DNA from: Thalassotalea euphylliae | GTDB taxonomy: Bacteria > Pseudomonadota > Gammaproteobacteria > Enterobacterales > Alteromonadaceae | Length of the DNA: 64,000 nucleotides | Assembly: GCF_003390375.1 (NCBI RefSeq) | Contig: NZ_QUOT01000001.1 | Span: 310,001-374,000 of the forward strand | Direction: 5' to 3' | Part shown: piece by piece, positions 1 through 8,280 of the stretch | How positions within the stretch are numbered: the stretch's first letter is position 1 | How the letters are laid out: every line of letters begins with the position of its first letter | The notes under the pieces: model-generated | What the model was told of the DNA's origin: nothing | Database searches by the model: none | The model's input: only the letters and a program-made list of their open reading frames with translations | Position numbers and translations under genes: made by a program

Positions 1-30
1 CTCTATAAAGATGCTATGTAGCATTTATAA

Positions 31-70
31 AAAAAGCCTAAGCAAGTATAAAAACTGCTTAGGCTTTTTT
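31..70. terminator. Rho-independent terminator, probably bidirectional
   Basis: A 14-bp perfect stem (31-44 with 56-69) encloses an 11-nt loop. An A-run lies on the left and a T-run on the right, so it could stop transcription from both directions. It probably ends the gene to the left of the window and insulates the gene starting at 147. Confidence 0.75.
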
Positions 71-146
71 CGTTTATCACTCCCATTCAGTAAGCGTCAT
101 GCTATACTGATTTTCTGTAAATTTTCTTGTTGTTATTGCTGTTCGT

Positions 147-3100
147 ATGCTTCCTAGGTTAGACCCTGTTGAATTAATTAAACCGATTTATCAAGACTTT
201 ATAAATGCGCTTAAGCAAACCGCCTATAAAGGTGAAATAAATAGCCAATATAGTGCTCGTTTAGCGGTGGCGACCGACAATAGTGTCTACCAGCAGTTGC
301 CGCAATTGGTGCTTTGCCCACGCACTAAACAAGATGTGCAACTCATTACTGAGCTGGCGAGCCAAGCTCGATTTAATGATATTAAGTTCAGCGCTCGCGG
401 CGGTGGTACAGGTACCAACGGCCAAAGCTTAACGCCGGGTGTAGTCATCGATTTATCAAAATTTATGAACCGCATTTTGGAAATCAATGTCGAAGAAAAT
501 TGGGTACGAGTTGAAGCAGGTGTTGTTAAAGATCAGTTAAATGACTATTTGCGCCCGTATGGTTTCTTTTTCTCGCCGGACTTATCCACATCAAACCGCG
601 CCACTATTGGCGGCATGATTAATACAGATGCCTCAGGTCAAGGTTCATTGGTTTATGGTAAAACCTCAGATCACGTATTAGGGCTATCATCAGTACTAGC
701 TGATGGTTCACTAATTAATACTCAGCCGATGCCGATTGAGCAAGCTGAGACGTTGGCGTTAGAAAATAGCAGTTTAGGTAAAATTACCAAGCAGCTGCTG
801 GCCAGTTGTCGTGATAACCGTGAGCTAATTCTTAACAAATTCCCGCGCTTAAACCGCTTTTTAACTGGTTATGACTTAGAGCATGTCTTTAATGATGACT
901 TAACCGTATTCGATCCAACCCGTGTCATCACTGGCTCAGAAGGTTCACTGGCGGTGGTTTGCGAAGCAAAACTCAACCTAACGCCAATCTCGAAAGCAAA
1001 AGCCTTGGTGAATATTAAGTACGACAGTTTTGATTCGGCGCTAAGGCACTCGCCTGATTTAGTCAGAGCAGAGGCAACCTCAGTTGAAACCATTGACAGC
1101 AAAGTACTTAACCTTGCCAAAGAAGATATTATTTGGCACACCGTCAGCGACTTGATCACTGACGTGCCAGATAAGGTCATGGATGGCCTTAACATGGTGG
1201 AGTACAACGATGAATCGACAGAAGCTCTAGAACAGCGTATCGAAGTGCTTGAAGGCATTTTACAGCAAGACATGGCCGCCAACAAAGGCATCATTGGTTA
1301 TCAAATTACCTACGATCTAGGCAGTATTGGCCGTTTGTATGCAATGCGTAAAAAGGCGGTGGGTTTATTGGGTAATACACAAGGTAGTCAAAAGCCGCTT
1401 GCCTTTGCTGAAGATACTGCTGTGCCACCAGAAAACCTAGCAGATTTTATTGGCGAATTTCGTGAGTTGTTAGACAGCCACCAGCTTAATTACGGTATGT
1501 TTGGCCATGTTGATGCCGGTGTTTTACACGTTCGACCTGCGCTGGATATGTGCGACCCTGAACAAGAAAAATTACTTCGCACCATTTCCGATCAAGTTGT
1601 GCAGCTGACCGCTAAATATGGCGGTTTGATGTGGGGTGAGCACGGCAAAGGTTACCGCAGTGAATACGGGCCAGAATTTTTCGGTGAAACTTTATTTAAC
1701 GAGTTGCGCAAAGTGAAAACGGCATTCGACCCGCTCAATAAAATGAATCCGGGAAAAATTTGTACACCGATAGATTCTCAAGAGTCATTGGTTTCAGTCG
1801 ATGATATTAAGCGTGGTTATTTTGACCGCCAAATCTCAACGCCGATTAAAACCTCTTTCGAATCTGTGCTTGGCTGTAACGGTAACGGTTTATGCTTCAA
1901 CCATGATACTGCAAGCCCAATGTGTCCTTCATCAAAGGTTACGCGTGACCGAAGACATTCGCCCAAAGGCCGTGCTGGACTAATGCGTGAGTGGTTGCGC
2001 TTAATGGAAAACAAAGGTGTCGATTTACTTAAAGTTGAAGAAGACTTAGATGGTTGGTCGGTAAAACGCTTGCTAGATAAAGTGAAAAACACTATTTCTA
2101 CTAGCTTATCGGACAAAAACAATAACGACTTTTCTCACGAAGTGATGGACGCAATGCAAGGCTGTTTGGCGTGTAAAGCTTGTGCTAGTCAGTGTCCGAT
2201 CAAAGTTGATGTACCTGATTTTAGAGCTCGCTTTATTAATCTGTATCACAGCCGTTACTTTAGACCGCTAAAAGATCACTTAGTCGCTAACGTCGAAACG
2301 TTAACACCTATGATGGCGAAAGTGCCTAAGCTTACTAATGCCGTGCTTGGTTCAAGTATTTACCAATCGTTTTCGAAAACAGCTATCGGCTATGTTGATA
2401 CGCCACTATTGAGTTACCCAACCTTAAAGCAGCGGTTAGCTAATCGCGATTTTACCCAGTTTGATTTAGCGAAGTTAATGCTACGCAATGAGCAAGAAAA
2501 AGCTAAAACCTTGCTCGTTGTGCAAGATCCATTTACTACCTTTTACGATGCAAAATCAGTAGAGGCGCTAATGGTATTAGCGAAAAAACTCGGTTTTGAC
2601 CCAATATTATTGCCGTTTAAACCTAACGGTAAAGCTCAGCATGTGAAGGGCTTCTTATCTCGATTTGCCAATACAGCAAAGTCTGCAGCAGATTTTCTTA
2701 ACGAGTTGCATGGGCTGGGGATTGCCATGGTCGGGATGGATGCGTCATTAGCGCTATGTTATCGCGATGAATACCGCCAAATATTAGGTGATAAACGTGG
2801 TGACTTTAAAGTGTTGCTTGCCCATGAATGGTTGTCAAAGGTTGTAGAAATGGCAGTTCAAGAAGAGCAGCCAAGCGTTGCAGCTAGTGTCGATTTTAAA
2901 CTGTTCGCCCATTGTACGGAAAAAACTGCCTTGCCAAAGTCTGAGCAACAATGGCAACAAATATTTAGTCACTTTGGTTTGACGTTGGATAAAGTTGCCG
3001 TTGGCTGCTGTGGTATGGCGGGTACTTATGGCCATGAAGCCGTCAACCTTGATAACTCAAAAACCCTGTTTGAAATGAGTTGGCAAGGCAAGTTAAACGA

Positions 3101-3215
3101 GCTTAAAGATGAACAAGTATTAGTGACGGGTTTCTCATGCCGCAGTCAGGCAAAACGCTTTGCTAAAGTACAAGCAAGGCACCCTGTAGAAGCGTTAGCC
3201 CAGCTATTGCCTTAG
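147..3215 (+). CDS. ydiJ: FAD-binding and Fe-S D-2-hydroxyglutarate dehydrogenase (YdiJ family)
   Basis: This 1022-residue fusion enzyme should oxidise a D-2-hydroxyacid such as D-2-hydroxyglutarate. An N-terminal PCMH-type FAD-binding domain (about residues 45-270, with the GGGTGTNG motif) is followed by a FAD-oxidase C-terminal domain with HVDAGVLHVRP (to about 545). A Cys-rich segment lies near 575-595. A ferredoxin-like 4Fe-4S motif CLACKACASQCP sits near 672, and a CCG-type domain with GCCGMAG near 950. Length and domain order match E. coli YdiJ. The start at 147 has no strong Shine-Dalgarno sequence but fits the family. The gene stands alone between two terminators. Assignment to the family is firm; the exact hydroxyacid substrate is inferred from YdiJ. 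Confidence 0.9.
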   Translation: MLPRLDPVELIKPIYQDFINALKQTAYKGEINSQYSARLAVATDNSVYQQLPQLVLCPRTKQDVQLITELASQARFNDIKFSARGGGTGTNGQSLTPGVVIDLSKFMNRILEINVEENWVRVEAGVVKDQLNDYLRPYGFFFSPDLSTSNRATIGGMINTDASGQGSLVYGKTSDHVLGLSSVLADGSLINTQPMPIEQAETLALENSSLGKITKQLLASCRDNRELILNKFPRLNRFLTGYDLEHVFNDDLTVFDPTRVITGSEGSLAVVCEAKLNLTPISKAKALVNIKYDSFDSALRHSPDLVRAEATSVETIDSKVLNLAKEDIIWHTVSDLITDVPDKVMDGLNMVEYNDESTEALEQRIEVLEGILQQDMAANKGIIGYQITYDLGSIGRLYAMRKKAVGLLGNTQGSQKPLAFAEDTAVPPENLADFIGEFRELLDSHQLNYGMFGHVDAGVLHVRPALDMCDPEQEKLLRTISDQVVQLTAKYGGLMWGEHGKGYRSEYGPEFFGETLFNELRKVKTAFDPLNKMNPGKICTPIDSQESLVSVDDIKRGYFDRQISTPIKTSFESVLGCNGNGLCFNHDTASPMCPSSKVTRDRRHSPKGRAGLMREWLRLMENKGVDLLKVEEDLDGWSVKRLLDKVKNTISTSLSDKNNNDFSHEVMDAMQGCLACKACASQCPIKVDVPDFRARFINLYHSRYFRPLKDHLVANVETLTPMMAKVPKLTNAVLGSSIYQSFSKTAIGYVDTPLLSYPTLKQRLANRDFTQFDLAKLMLRNEQEKAKTLLVVQDPFTTFYDAKSVEALMVLAKKLGFDPILLPFKPNGKAQHVKGFLSRFANTAKSAADFLNELHGLGIAMVGMDASLALCYRDEYRQILGDKRGDFKVLLAHEWLSKVVEMAVQEEQPSVAASVDFKLFAHCTEKTALPKSEQQWQQIFSHFGLTLDKVAVGCCGMAGTYGHEAVNLDNSKTLFEMSWQGKLNELKDEQVLVTGFSCRSQAKRFAKVQARHPVEALAQLLP

Positions 3216-3234
3216 AAGTTTCAGCCTAGTTCAT

Positions 3235-3279
3235 AAAAGCCGCTAAATGAGTCATAGCTCGTTTTTTAGCGGCTTTTTT
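3235..3279 (+). terminator. Rho-independent terminator after the ydiJ-like gene
   Basis: The stem AAAAGCCGCTAAA pairs with TTTAGCGGCTTTT and ends in a T-run. It lies 20 bp after the stop codon and separates the gene from the convergent flavin monooxygenase. Confidence 0.85.
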
Positions 3280-3320
3280 GTCAGCTTATTTTAGTGGTTG
3301 TAAGTTTTGTTAGAAACGGC

Positions 3321-4304
3321 CTAGCTAAACGCTTTTTTGACTAATTCAAAACTTTTTTTACGATCTTCAAAATGGTAAACGTTTGAGATCATCATCACTT
3401 CGTCGGCATCAAACTGCGCTTGTATCTCTTCTATGTTGGCTTTGACTTGCGCTGGTGTGCCAATTGCTCGCCTTGGCAGGCGCTGTTGGATAAAAGCACT
3501 TAACTGAGGTGGTACAGGATATTCTGCCACCTGCTCAGGCGTTAAGAAGTCACCTTGCCACTCACCGGTGATGTAGCGATAGTAATTGACCTCGTAACTC
3601 TTAGCGAGCAGGTGCGCATAGTCTTCATCCTCGGCGCAGAAAGTGGCAATTGTCACCGAAGTATATGGCGTTTCGTGTTTCGCGCTTGGTTTAAAGTGCT
3701 GCTGATAATAATTAGTAACTTGTGCTGATGCATGTGGGTTAATAAACAGCGCTAAATTGTAAGGTAAACCATGCTGAGCGGCTAAAACCGCGCTGTCTTG
3801 GCTTGAACCTAACATCCACATTGGCAAATCTTTCGGCGGTTTCGGGCTGACGGTTGGCTCTGCGTTTTCATTGTTTAGGTAATGCCACAGCTCTTCAACT
3901 TGCTGTGGAAACTTATGAAAGTCCGGGCGACCATTAGGCGCGAGTGCTGAAGCGGTTAGCATATCTGTGCCGGGCGCACGACCGATACCTAAATCAATAC
4001 GCTCTGGGTATAAGTTGGCTAACATTGAAAATACTTCAGCTACTTTGTAACTGCTGTAGTGAGGCAACATAATACCACCGGAGCCCAAGCGAATTTTATT
4101 GGTCGCCGCGCCCAATGCCGAAAGTAACACTTCAGGAGCACTGCCCGCTAGGGCAACAAATCCATGATGCTCTGAAATCCAGAAGCGATGATAGCCGAGT
4201 TGCTCACAAAACTGTGCCATCTCAATGGTTTCTTTGAGTGCTGTTGTGGCTGAGTCAAAAGTACGAGCGAACGATTGATCTAATACCGAAAGTTTAAAAT
4301 TCAT
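3321..4304 (-). CDS. LLM-class flavin-dependent oxidoreductase (luciferase-like monooxygenase)
   Basis: A 327-residue bacterial-luciferase-type TIM barrel that should use reduced flavin to oxidise a small organic substrate. Visible family marks are the N-terminal SVLDQS segment, the RFWISEHHG motif (about residues 40-50), the LGSGGIMLPHYSSYKVAE segment and the DLGIGRAPGTD motif typical of the YhbW/MsnO8 subgroup. Length is normal for the family. It is the last gene of a minus-strand series and is separated from yjjX by about 130 bp. The substrate cannot be told from sequence; the E. coli relative YhbW is also poorly characterised. Confidence 0.85.
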   Translation of the reverse strand: MNFKLSVLDQSFARTFDSATTALKETIEMAQFCEQLGYHRFWISEHHGFVALAGSAPEVLLSALGAATNKIRLGSGGIMLPHYSSYKVAEVFSMLANLYPERIDLGIGRAPGTDMLTASALAPNGRPDFHKFPQQVEELWHYLNNENAEPTVSPKPPKDLPMWMLGSSQDSAVLAAQHGLPYNLALFINPHASAQVTNYYQQHFKPSAKHETPYTSVTIATFCAEDEDYAHLLAKSYEVNYYRYITGEWQGDFLTPEQVAEYPVPPQLSAFIQQRLPRRAIGTPAQVKANIEEIQAQFDADEVMMISNVYHFEDRKKSFELVKKAFS

Positions 4305-4438
4305 AACTGGGCTTTGTTTTATATCAGTGGTTAATTGGAGTTTGAATCTAGTTTTAACTAGGATTTTAATTTGTCACAAGCGCTCAATATAACAAAACTT
4401 TTAGCACGACAAAGTCGTTTACCTATCGGTTTTCGTTA

Positions 4439-4990
4439 TTATTGATATAATTTAGCATTGGCAATCTTCGCTAGTGCCAAAATCAGGGCTTGCTGATAGG
4501 TAGATTGTCTGGTCACTAAACCATTAGTAAATAACCCCATTGCGCCTGATTTCTGCTTGGCATTTTGGGTATTAAAGAGTTTATCAATTACATCGCCTAA
4601 TTCTTCACCTTGTTGCAATGCTTGATAAACGCCTTCTGGTAACGGAAGTTGGGCACTAAGGGCAATGGCTTCTTGGTCTGTATTAGCACTTGAAATAACG
4701 ACATAAGCAAACGCGGCAGGGCCGTAATGGTAATGATCAACGCCGCCTTCGATGGCAATATAATAATCAGCGGAATCAGCGAATTCTTGCTGGCAATGGG
4801 AGACACGATTTTTCGCACCCAGAAGGGTTTCTGCTTCAGTCATGGGTTGTTCAGCAACACCTGATGGGGCATTGACTGAGGTGACAATGATGTCTTGTTG
4901 AGGAAAATACGATTGGAACGCAGCTTTTGCGGCGTTTACTTTAACCGGATTTTTAGAGCCAACGATAAGATTAAGTTTATTAGTGGTCAT
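4439..4990 (-). CDS. yjjX: Inosine/xanthosine triphosphatase (YjjX family)
   Basis: A house-cleaning NTPase that hydrolyses the non-canonical nucleotides ITP and XTP, keeping deaminated purines out of nucleic acids. The 183-residue protein has the family N-terminus with VGSKNPVKVNAA, the SGVAEQPMTEAET segment and the IAIEGGVD motif. Length is close to E. coli YjjX (about 170 residues). The ATG start at 4990 follows a purine-rich stretch. It lies about 100 bp downstream of the ABM-domain gene on the same strand, with no obvious functional tie to its neighbours. Confidence 0.88.
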   Translation of the reverse strand: MTTNKLNLIVGSKNPVKVNAAKAAFQSYFPQQDIIVTSVNAPSGVAEQPMTEAETLLGAKNRVSHCQQEFADSADYYIAIEGGVDHYHYGPAAFAYVVISSANTDQEAIALSAQLPLPEGVYQALQQGEELGDVIDKLFNTQNAKQKSGAMGLFTNGLVTRQSTYQQALILALAKIANAKLYQ

Positions 4991-5092
4991 TCGTTCTTAT
5001 TTTCTTGATATTAAGTACTAATTTACAGGTGCTTAGCCGTTTTTAATGAAACTAGCATAAAAACTAAAACCGAGCGTTTATAAAACCAATGT

Positions 5093-5410
5093 TTATAAGC
5101 CATAGTCGCGTTCAACTTTGGCAATTCGCACTTTATAGCTGGCATACCATTTTTCTCGGCCGAGTTTTTGCGCTTGTTGGTGATCAAGGTTGGCTTTCCA
5201 CTGTTTAATCGACGCAAGATCAGTCCAGTAAGAAACTGTGATACCCAGCGCTTCGCGAGCCGATTCAACACCCAGAAAGCCTGATTGTTGGGCTGCTAAG
5301 GTGAGCATGTTGGCGGCCATATCAATGTAACCCAAGTCATCACTTGTTCGTGTCGACGTAAATATAACCGCGTAGTAGGGTGGTTGGGGCGTTGCACTAA
5401 TCTTTGACAC
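5093..5410 (-). CDS. Antibiotic biosynthesis monooxygenase (ABM) domain protein
   Basis: A 105-residue single-domain protein of the dimeric alpha/beta-barrel ABM type. The pattern of an N-terminal strand (YYAVIFTSTR), a helix over about residues 25-45 (MAANMLTLAAQQ), then GFLGVESAREALGITVSYW is typical of this family. Such proteins act on quinones, haem or unknown small molecules, and no substrate can be assigned. The start is a GTG at 5408-5410, only 2 bp after the stop of the upstream cyclase gene, with a GAGAAGAAG stretch inside that gene as likely ribosome site, so the two are probably translationally coupled. Confidence 0.75.
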   Translation of the reverse strand: MSKISATPQPPYYAVIFTSTRTSDDLGYIDMAANMLTLAAQQSGFLGVESAREALGITVSYWTDLASIKQWKANLDHQQAQKLGREKWYASYKVRIAKVERDYGL

Positions 5411-5412
5411 AA

Positions 5413-6375
5413 TTAACGCTTCTTCTCAGCTTTCACTTGATACATAGCTTGATCGGCAATGCAAATAAGTTCATCAAGACTTTTGTTTTTCTCAGCAACG
5501 ACAGAGCCAATACTAATGGTGTTGGCGGGCAGCGCAAGCTGTTGATTAGCTTGTTGGTAATGGTCACTAATTTTTTCTGCAATAAGAGGTAGGTCTTCGG
5601 CGTGATTAATTTGTAACACGCATGCAAACTCATCGCCGCCAATCCTTGCCAGAATATCGCTCTCACGAATATTCGCTTTGATACTAGTGGCGATGGAAAC
5701 CAACACTTTATCACCAATATCATGGCCATATTTATCGTTTAATTGCTTAAAGTCATCAGCGTCAATAAATAGTACGCCCAGCAATAGCTCCACCCGTTTC
5801 GCTAATTTAAAGCGCTGTTCGGCCAGTAGCATAAATGCGCGTCGATTATGTATATTGGTGAGTGGATCAACCATGGCGATTTGCTGCATTTTATCATAGT
5901 TATCAATAATTTCTAAATCATCTTCGATAACTGAACGAAACTCTGCCAATAACTCTATATGGTTATTGTCATAATCTGTTTTTTGCAAATCCATGATACA
6001 AATAGTGCCAAAGGGCTTGCCATCAGGCCAATTGATGGGCATGCCGAGGTAGGAATTAAAACCGTCGTCACTTACCTCAGGATTGGTCTGCCATTCTTCA
6101 AGTTCAGTGGCGTTTTGCACATAAAGTAACTGGTGTGATTCAACCACTTTTTTGCAAAAAATATTGGTCGAGGTAGGGATAGTGCTGCCTGCCGGGTAGG
6201 GGTTTTCTTTTTGCTGACTGGCAATCACCACCTGATAGCCTTGATCTGTGTATTGCACAATAAAACTCGTCGGCACCTGATAAAGCTTCGACATCAAGTT
6301 AATGGTTTTTTGCCATTTATTGAGCGGCACATTTTCTTTTGTTTGTTCAAGAATAAATTTGTTGGCGGACAGCAT
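5413..6375 (-). CDS. Diguanylate cyclase with N-terminal GAF domain
   Basis: A 320-residue cytoplasmic enzyme predicted to make cyclic di-GMP. Residues about 20-160 form a GAF-type sensor domain (FIVQYTDQGYQ, then YLGMPINWPDGKPFGTICIMD). Residues about 165-320 form a GGDEF domain opening with DPLTNIHNRRAF. The active-site motif is an intact GGDEF. An RESD motif lies five residues upstream of it and matches the RxxD inhibitory I-site, so product inhibition is likely. No membrane segment is seen. It leads a minus-strand pair with the ABM protein. The GAF ligand is unknown. Confidence 0.9.
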   Translation of the reverse strand: MLSANKFILEQTKENVPLNKWQKTINLMSKLYQVPTSFIVQYTDQGYQVVIASQQKENPYPAGSTIPTSTNIFCKKVVESHQLLYVQNATELEEWQTNPEVSDDGFNSYLGMPINWPDGKPFGTICIMDLQKTDYDNNHIELLAEFRSVIEDDLEIIDNYDKMQQIAMVDPLTNIHNRRAFMLLAEQRFKLAKRVELLLGVLFIDADDFKQLNDKYGHDIGDKVLVSIATSIKANIRESDILARIGGDEFACVLQINHAEDLPLIAEKISDHYQQANQQLALPANTISIGSVVAEKNKSLDELICIADQAMYQVKAEKKR

Positions 6376-6410
6376 CTAAAACTCAAAACTCTTTATTGTT
6401 TGGCAGTTGA

Positions 6411-6744
6411 CTAATACCAATTGAAATAATTACTTAATCATTCAGTGAGAATTAAAAGGCTTAAAGGCACAGCTTACGAGCTCAATGCATAACCTAGCTA
6501 AACCCATGCAGGTAAGGCATTGATTGCAGAGAATGAATATTTCTTTTTTCTACATGAGAACTAAAGCTAACATCTCTTTATATATGCCTGTTAATCTCAC
6601 CCTTAGGAGCGTTCAGCTGAGCTGATGATTTCGCCAAATTTATTCGATGAGCAACTATGTTTGTAAAAATTTGCCTAATTCTTCTACCGCTGACTGCGCT
6701 ATGAATTTATCAATTCAATAATTTTTTAATTCAATTAGTATTAG
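6411..6744. mobile_element. MITE-like non-autonomous element with terminal inverted repeats
   Basis: The left end CTAATACCAATTGAA (6411-6425) is matched in inverted orientation at 6730-6744 by TTCAATTAGTATTAG, 14 of 15 positions. The 334 bp between them are AT-rich and non-coding. The size and TIRs fit a miniature inverted-repeat element. No clear target-site duplication is seen, and no transposase is present. A second outward core at 6830-6839 means the true right end could be there. Confidence 0.45.
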
Positions 6745-6841
6745 GCGCTAATTGATGGAAAATGTCTATGGTAGTTTGCAAAGCATTTCTTTATAGAAAA
6801 CTCTGGAATTAGTTTTATGTGCTTAATAGTTGGTATTAAAC

Positions 6842-6880
6842 CTAGCACTAGAGCATTGCGGAGATATGCCCCAGTGCTAG
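6842..6880 (-). terminator. Likely terminator of the CsgG-like gene
   Basis: Read on the minus strand, CTAGCACTGGGGCAT pairs with ATGCTCTAGTGCTAG over 15 bp, with two G-U pairs and a 9-nt loop. It begins 9 bp after the stop codon at 6889. The trailing T-tract is weak (GGTTTAAT), so termination may be partial. Confidence 0.55.
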
Positions 6881-6888
6881 CGGCCTAT

Positions 6889-7704
6889 TTATTGTTGAAC
6901 TTCTAGCTTACCACCTGTACCCAAGCCACCTTCAACTTGTTGCGCTTTATAGTTTCGCAACGCTTTTACCATTTGGTTGTATGAATCAGCAAACGCCGCC
7001 GTAACGATTTTACCTTCCGGTGTATTTGAATACGCTCCTGCGCCCAATAAGGCACCAGCGAAGAGTGCACCACCAACCTTGAAGTCTTGGTTTTCCGCAT
7101 TGCCTACCGCAGCCGATACTTGTACTCCTGATCGATTATCTATTAGCAGCATGGTGGTCGCAGCTTCATTTTTCTTAAATCCACCAGCAACTGCCGCGCC
7201 AACTGAACCAAATAAGGCGCCGGCAATAGCACCTATACCACCTGTGCCTTTTTCAGAAAATTGGATTGAAGGGGATAAAGTGTAATCAGCGGCAACCATC
7301 TGGCCTTTACCAAAATTACTGCCGCCGCGAGACTCGCCAGATGACATTAGTTCTCGCTCAGCCTTCATTGCCGCCATCGCCGCACCACGCTCAACTACAA
7401 CAAAACAGTTAGACTGTTGGATCATCAGCCGAATAACAGGAACAGTACTGCCTAAATCTGGTGCTCTGCGCTGATACATTGACCACCAAGGTAGACTGCG
7501 ATCTTCAAAAACTGACATAGTGCCAAGGGTTTTATCACAGCTTTCAAGTTGGCTGTTTCTATTATCAGTGTTTGCGCCACCAGCACCGCCAGTAATAGTC
7601 CCACCACCTTGACCACCACCCATTTTAGGGTCTGTACTCATACAAGCGCTTAACATAGTGACAGCGCAAGCGACTGTACTAAGGTATAAAAAGCCTTTTT
7701 TCAT
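6889..7704 (-). CDS. CsgG/HfaB-family outer-membrane lipoprotein
   Basis: A 271-residue predicted lipoprotein with a signal peptide and lipobox LSAC (Cys near residue 21), then a Gly-rich linker (about 28-45). The core has CsgG-type segments: a strand and loop with FEDRSLPWWS, then VIRLMIQQSNCFVVVERG, and a C-terminal AAFADSYNQMVKALRNYKAQ helix. A Gly/Ala-rich hairpin (GGIGAIAGALFGSVGAAVAGG, about 155-175) could be a membrane-inserting segment. A good GGGAGA ribosome site precedes the ATG. CsgG itself is the curli secretion pore, but no curli genes are nearby, so the role is unknown. The gene appears monocistronic. Confidence 0.7.
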   Translation of the reverse strand: MKKGFLYLSTVACAVTMLSACMSTDPKMGGGQGGGTITGGAGGANTDNRNSQLESCDKTLGTMSVFEDRSLPWWSMYQRRAPDLGSTVPVIRLMIQQSNCFVVVERGAAMAAMKAERELMSSGESRGGSNFGKGQMVAADYTLSPSIQFSEKGTGGIGAIAGALFGSVGAAVAGGFKKNEAATTMLLIDNRSGVQVSAAVGNAENQDFKVGGALFAGALLGAGAYSNTPEGKIVTAAFADSYNQMVKALRNYKAQQVEGGLGTGGKLEVQQ

Positions 7705-8280
7705 TATTTTTCTCCCGTTTTTTAGCTATTGAATTGCTCAATAAAAGTGTTTGCTAAAAACAACTAAGCAAATTTAAACAATGCCTGTTTTCCAAAAAGC
7801 ACAGTCAAAAAGCGTTGTTGAAACGGTAAATAACAGCCAAAAGTCCGTTTTCAAAAGGCCACAGCTATTTTTCTGTTAGGAAAAACTCACTATTAGTAAA
7901 CATTAGTCGGGGATGTAAAAGATGGCAATAAAATGAGGAAATTAGGGTGTTAGTCGCAGGTTGAAGACATCTAAACGCTACCAATAGCAAAAAACGCTAT
8001 GCTCAACATAGGGAACTTGTAACCTTATTATAACTTAATTTGTTAGTTTGGCTAGCAGGATTAAGAAGGGGCTGGATCGGCGCTGAAGAAAAAGCGGCGA
8101 TAAAATAAAAGCTTTTAGAAAAACTAGGCAATGAGAATTGATGCAAATTCTTCAAAGCTAAATATGTTGCCAAATAAATTGTTTCGCAGGCTTGCTTGTT
8201 GTTGAGTAGATTATCTTTTGCCTAAAAACTAAACCATAACAAATTAAACCAGAGCAAGTTATGCTCTGGCTTATAACTTA
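7705..8280. other. Intergenic region of 576 bp with no gene
   Basis: I see no credible ORF, RNA gene or long repeat here. It holds the promoter region of the CsgG-like gene at its left and the terminator of the alkaline phosphatase gene at its right (8249-8270). The rest is AT-rich sequence of unknown role. Confidence 0.5.
8249..8270 (-). terminator. Terminator of the tetR-EEP-alkaline phosphatase operon
   Basis: CCAGAGCA and TGCTCTGG form an 8-bp stem with a 5- to 6-nt loop, 11 bp after the stop codon at 8281. On the minus strand it is followed by TTTAATTTG, a modest T-tract. Confidence 0.6.

Larger units (their letters stand above)
6376..6888. other. Intergenic region of 513 bp holding a MITE-like element
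   Basis: No credible gene is seen on either strand. Most of it is taken up by the inverted-repeat-bounded element at 6411-6744. The hairpin at 6842-6880 probably terminates the CsgG-like gene. A further copy of the element-end core (TTGGTATTAA at 6830-6839) lies between them. Confidence 0.6.

Noticed and set aside
6889..7704. Curli secretion gene csgG proper
   Set aside because: No csgA, csgB, csgE or csgF genes are nearby and the similarity seen is only at family level.
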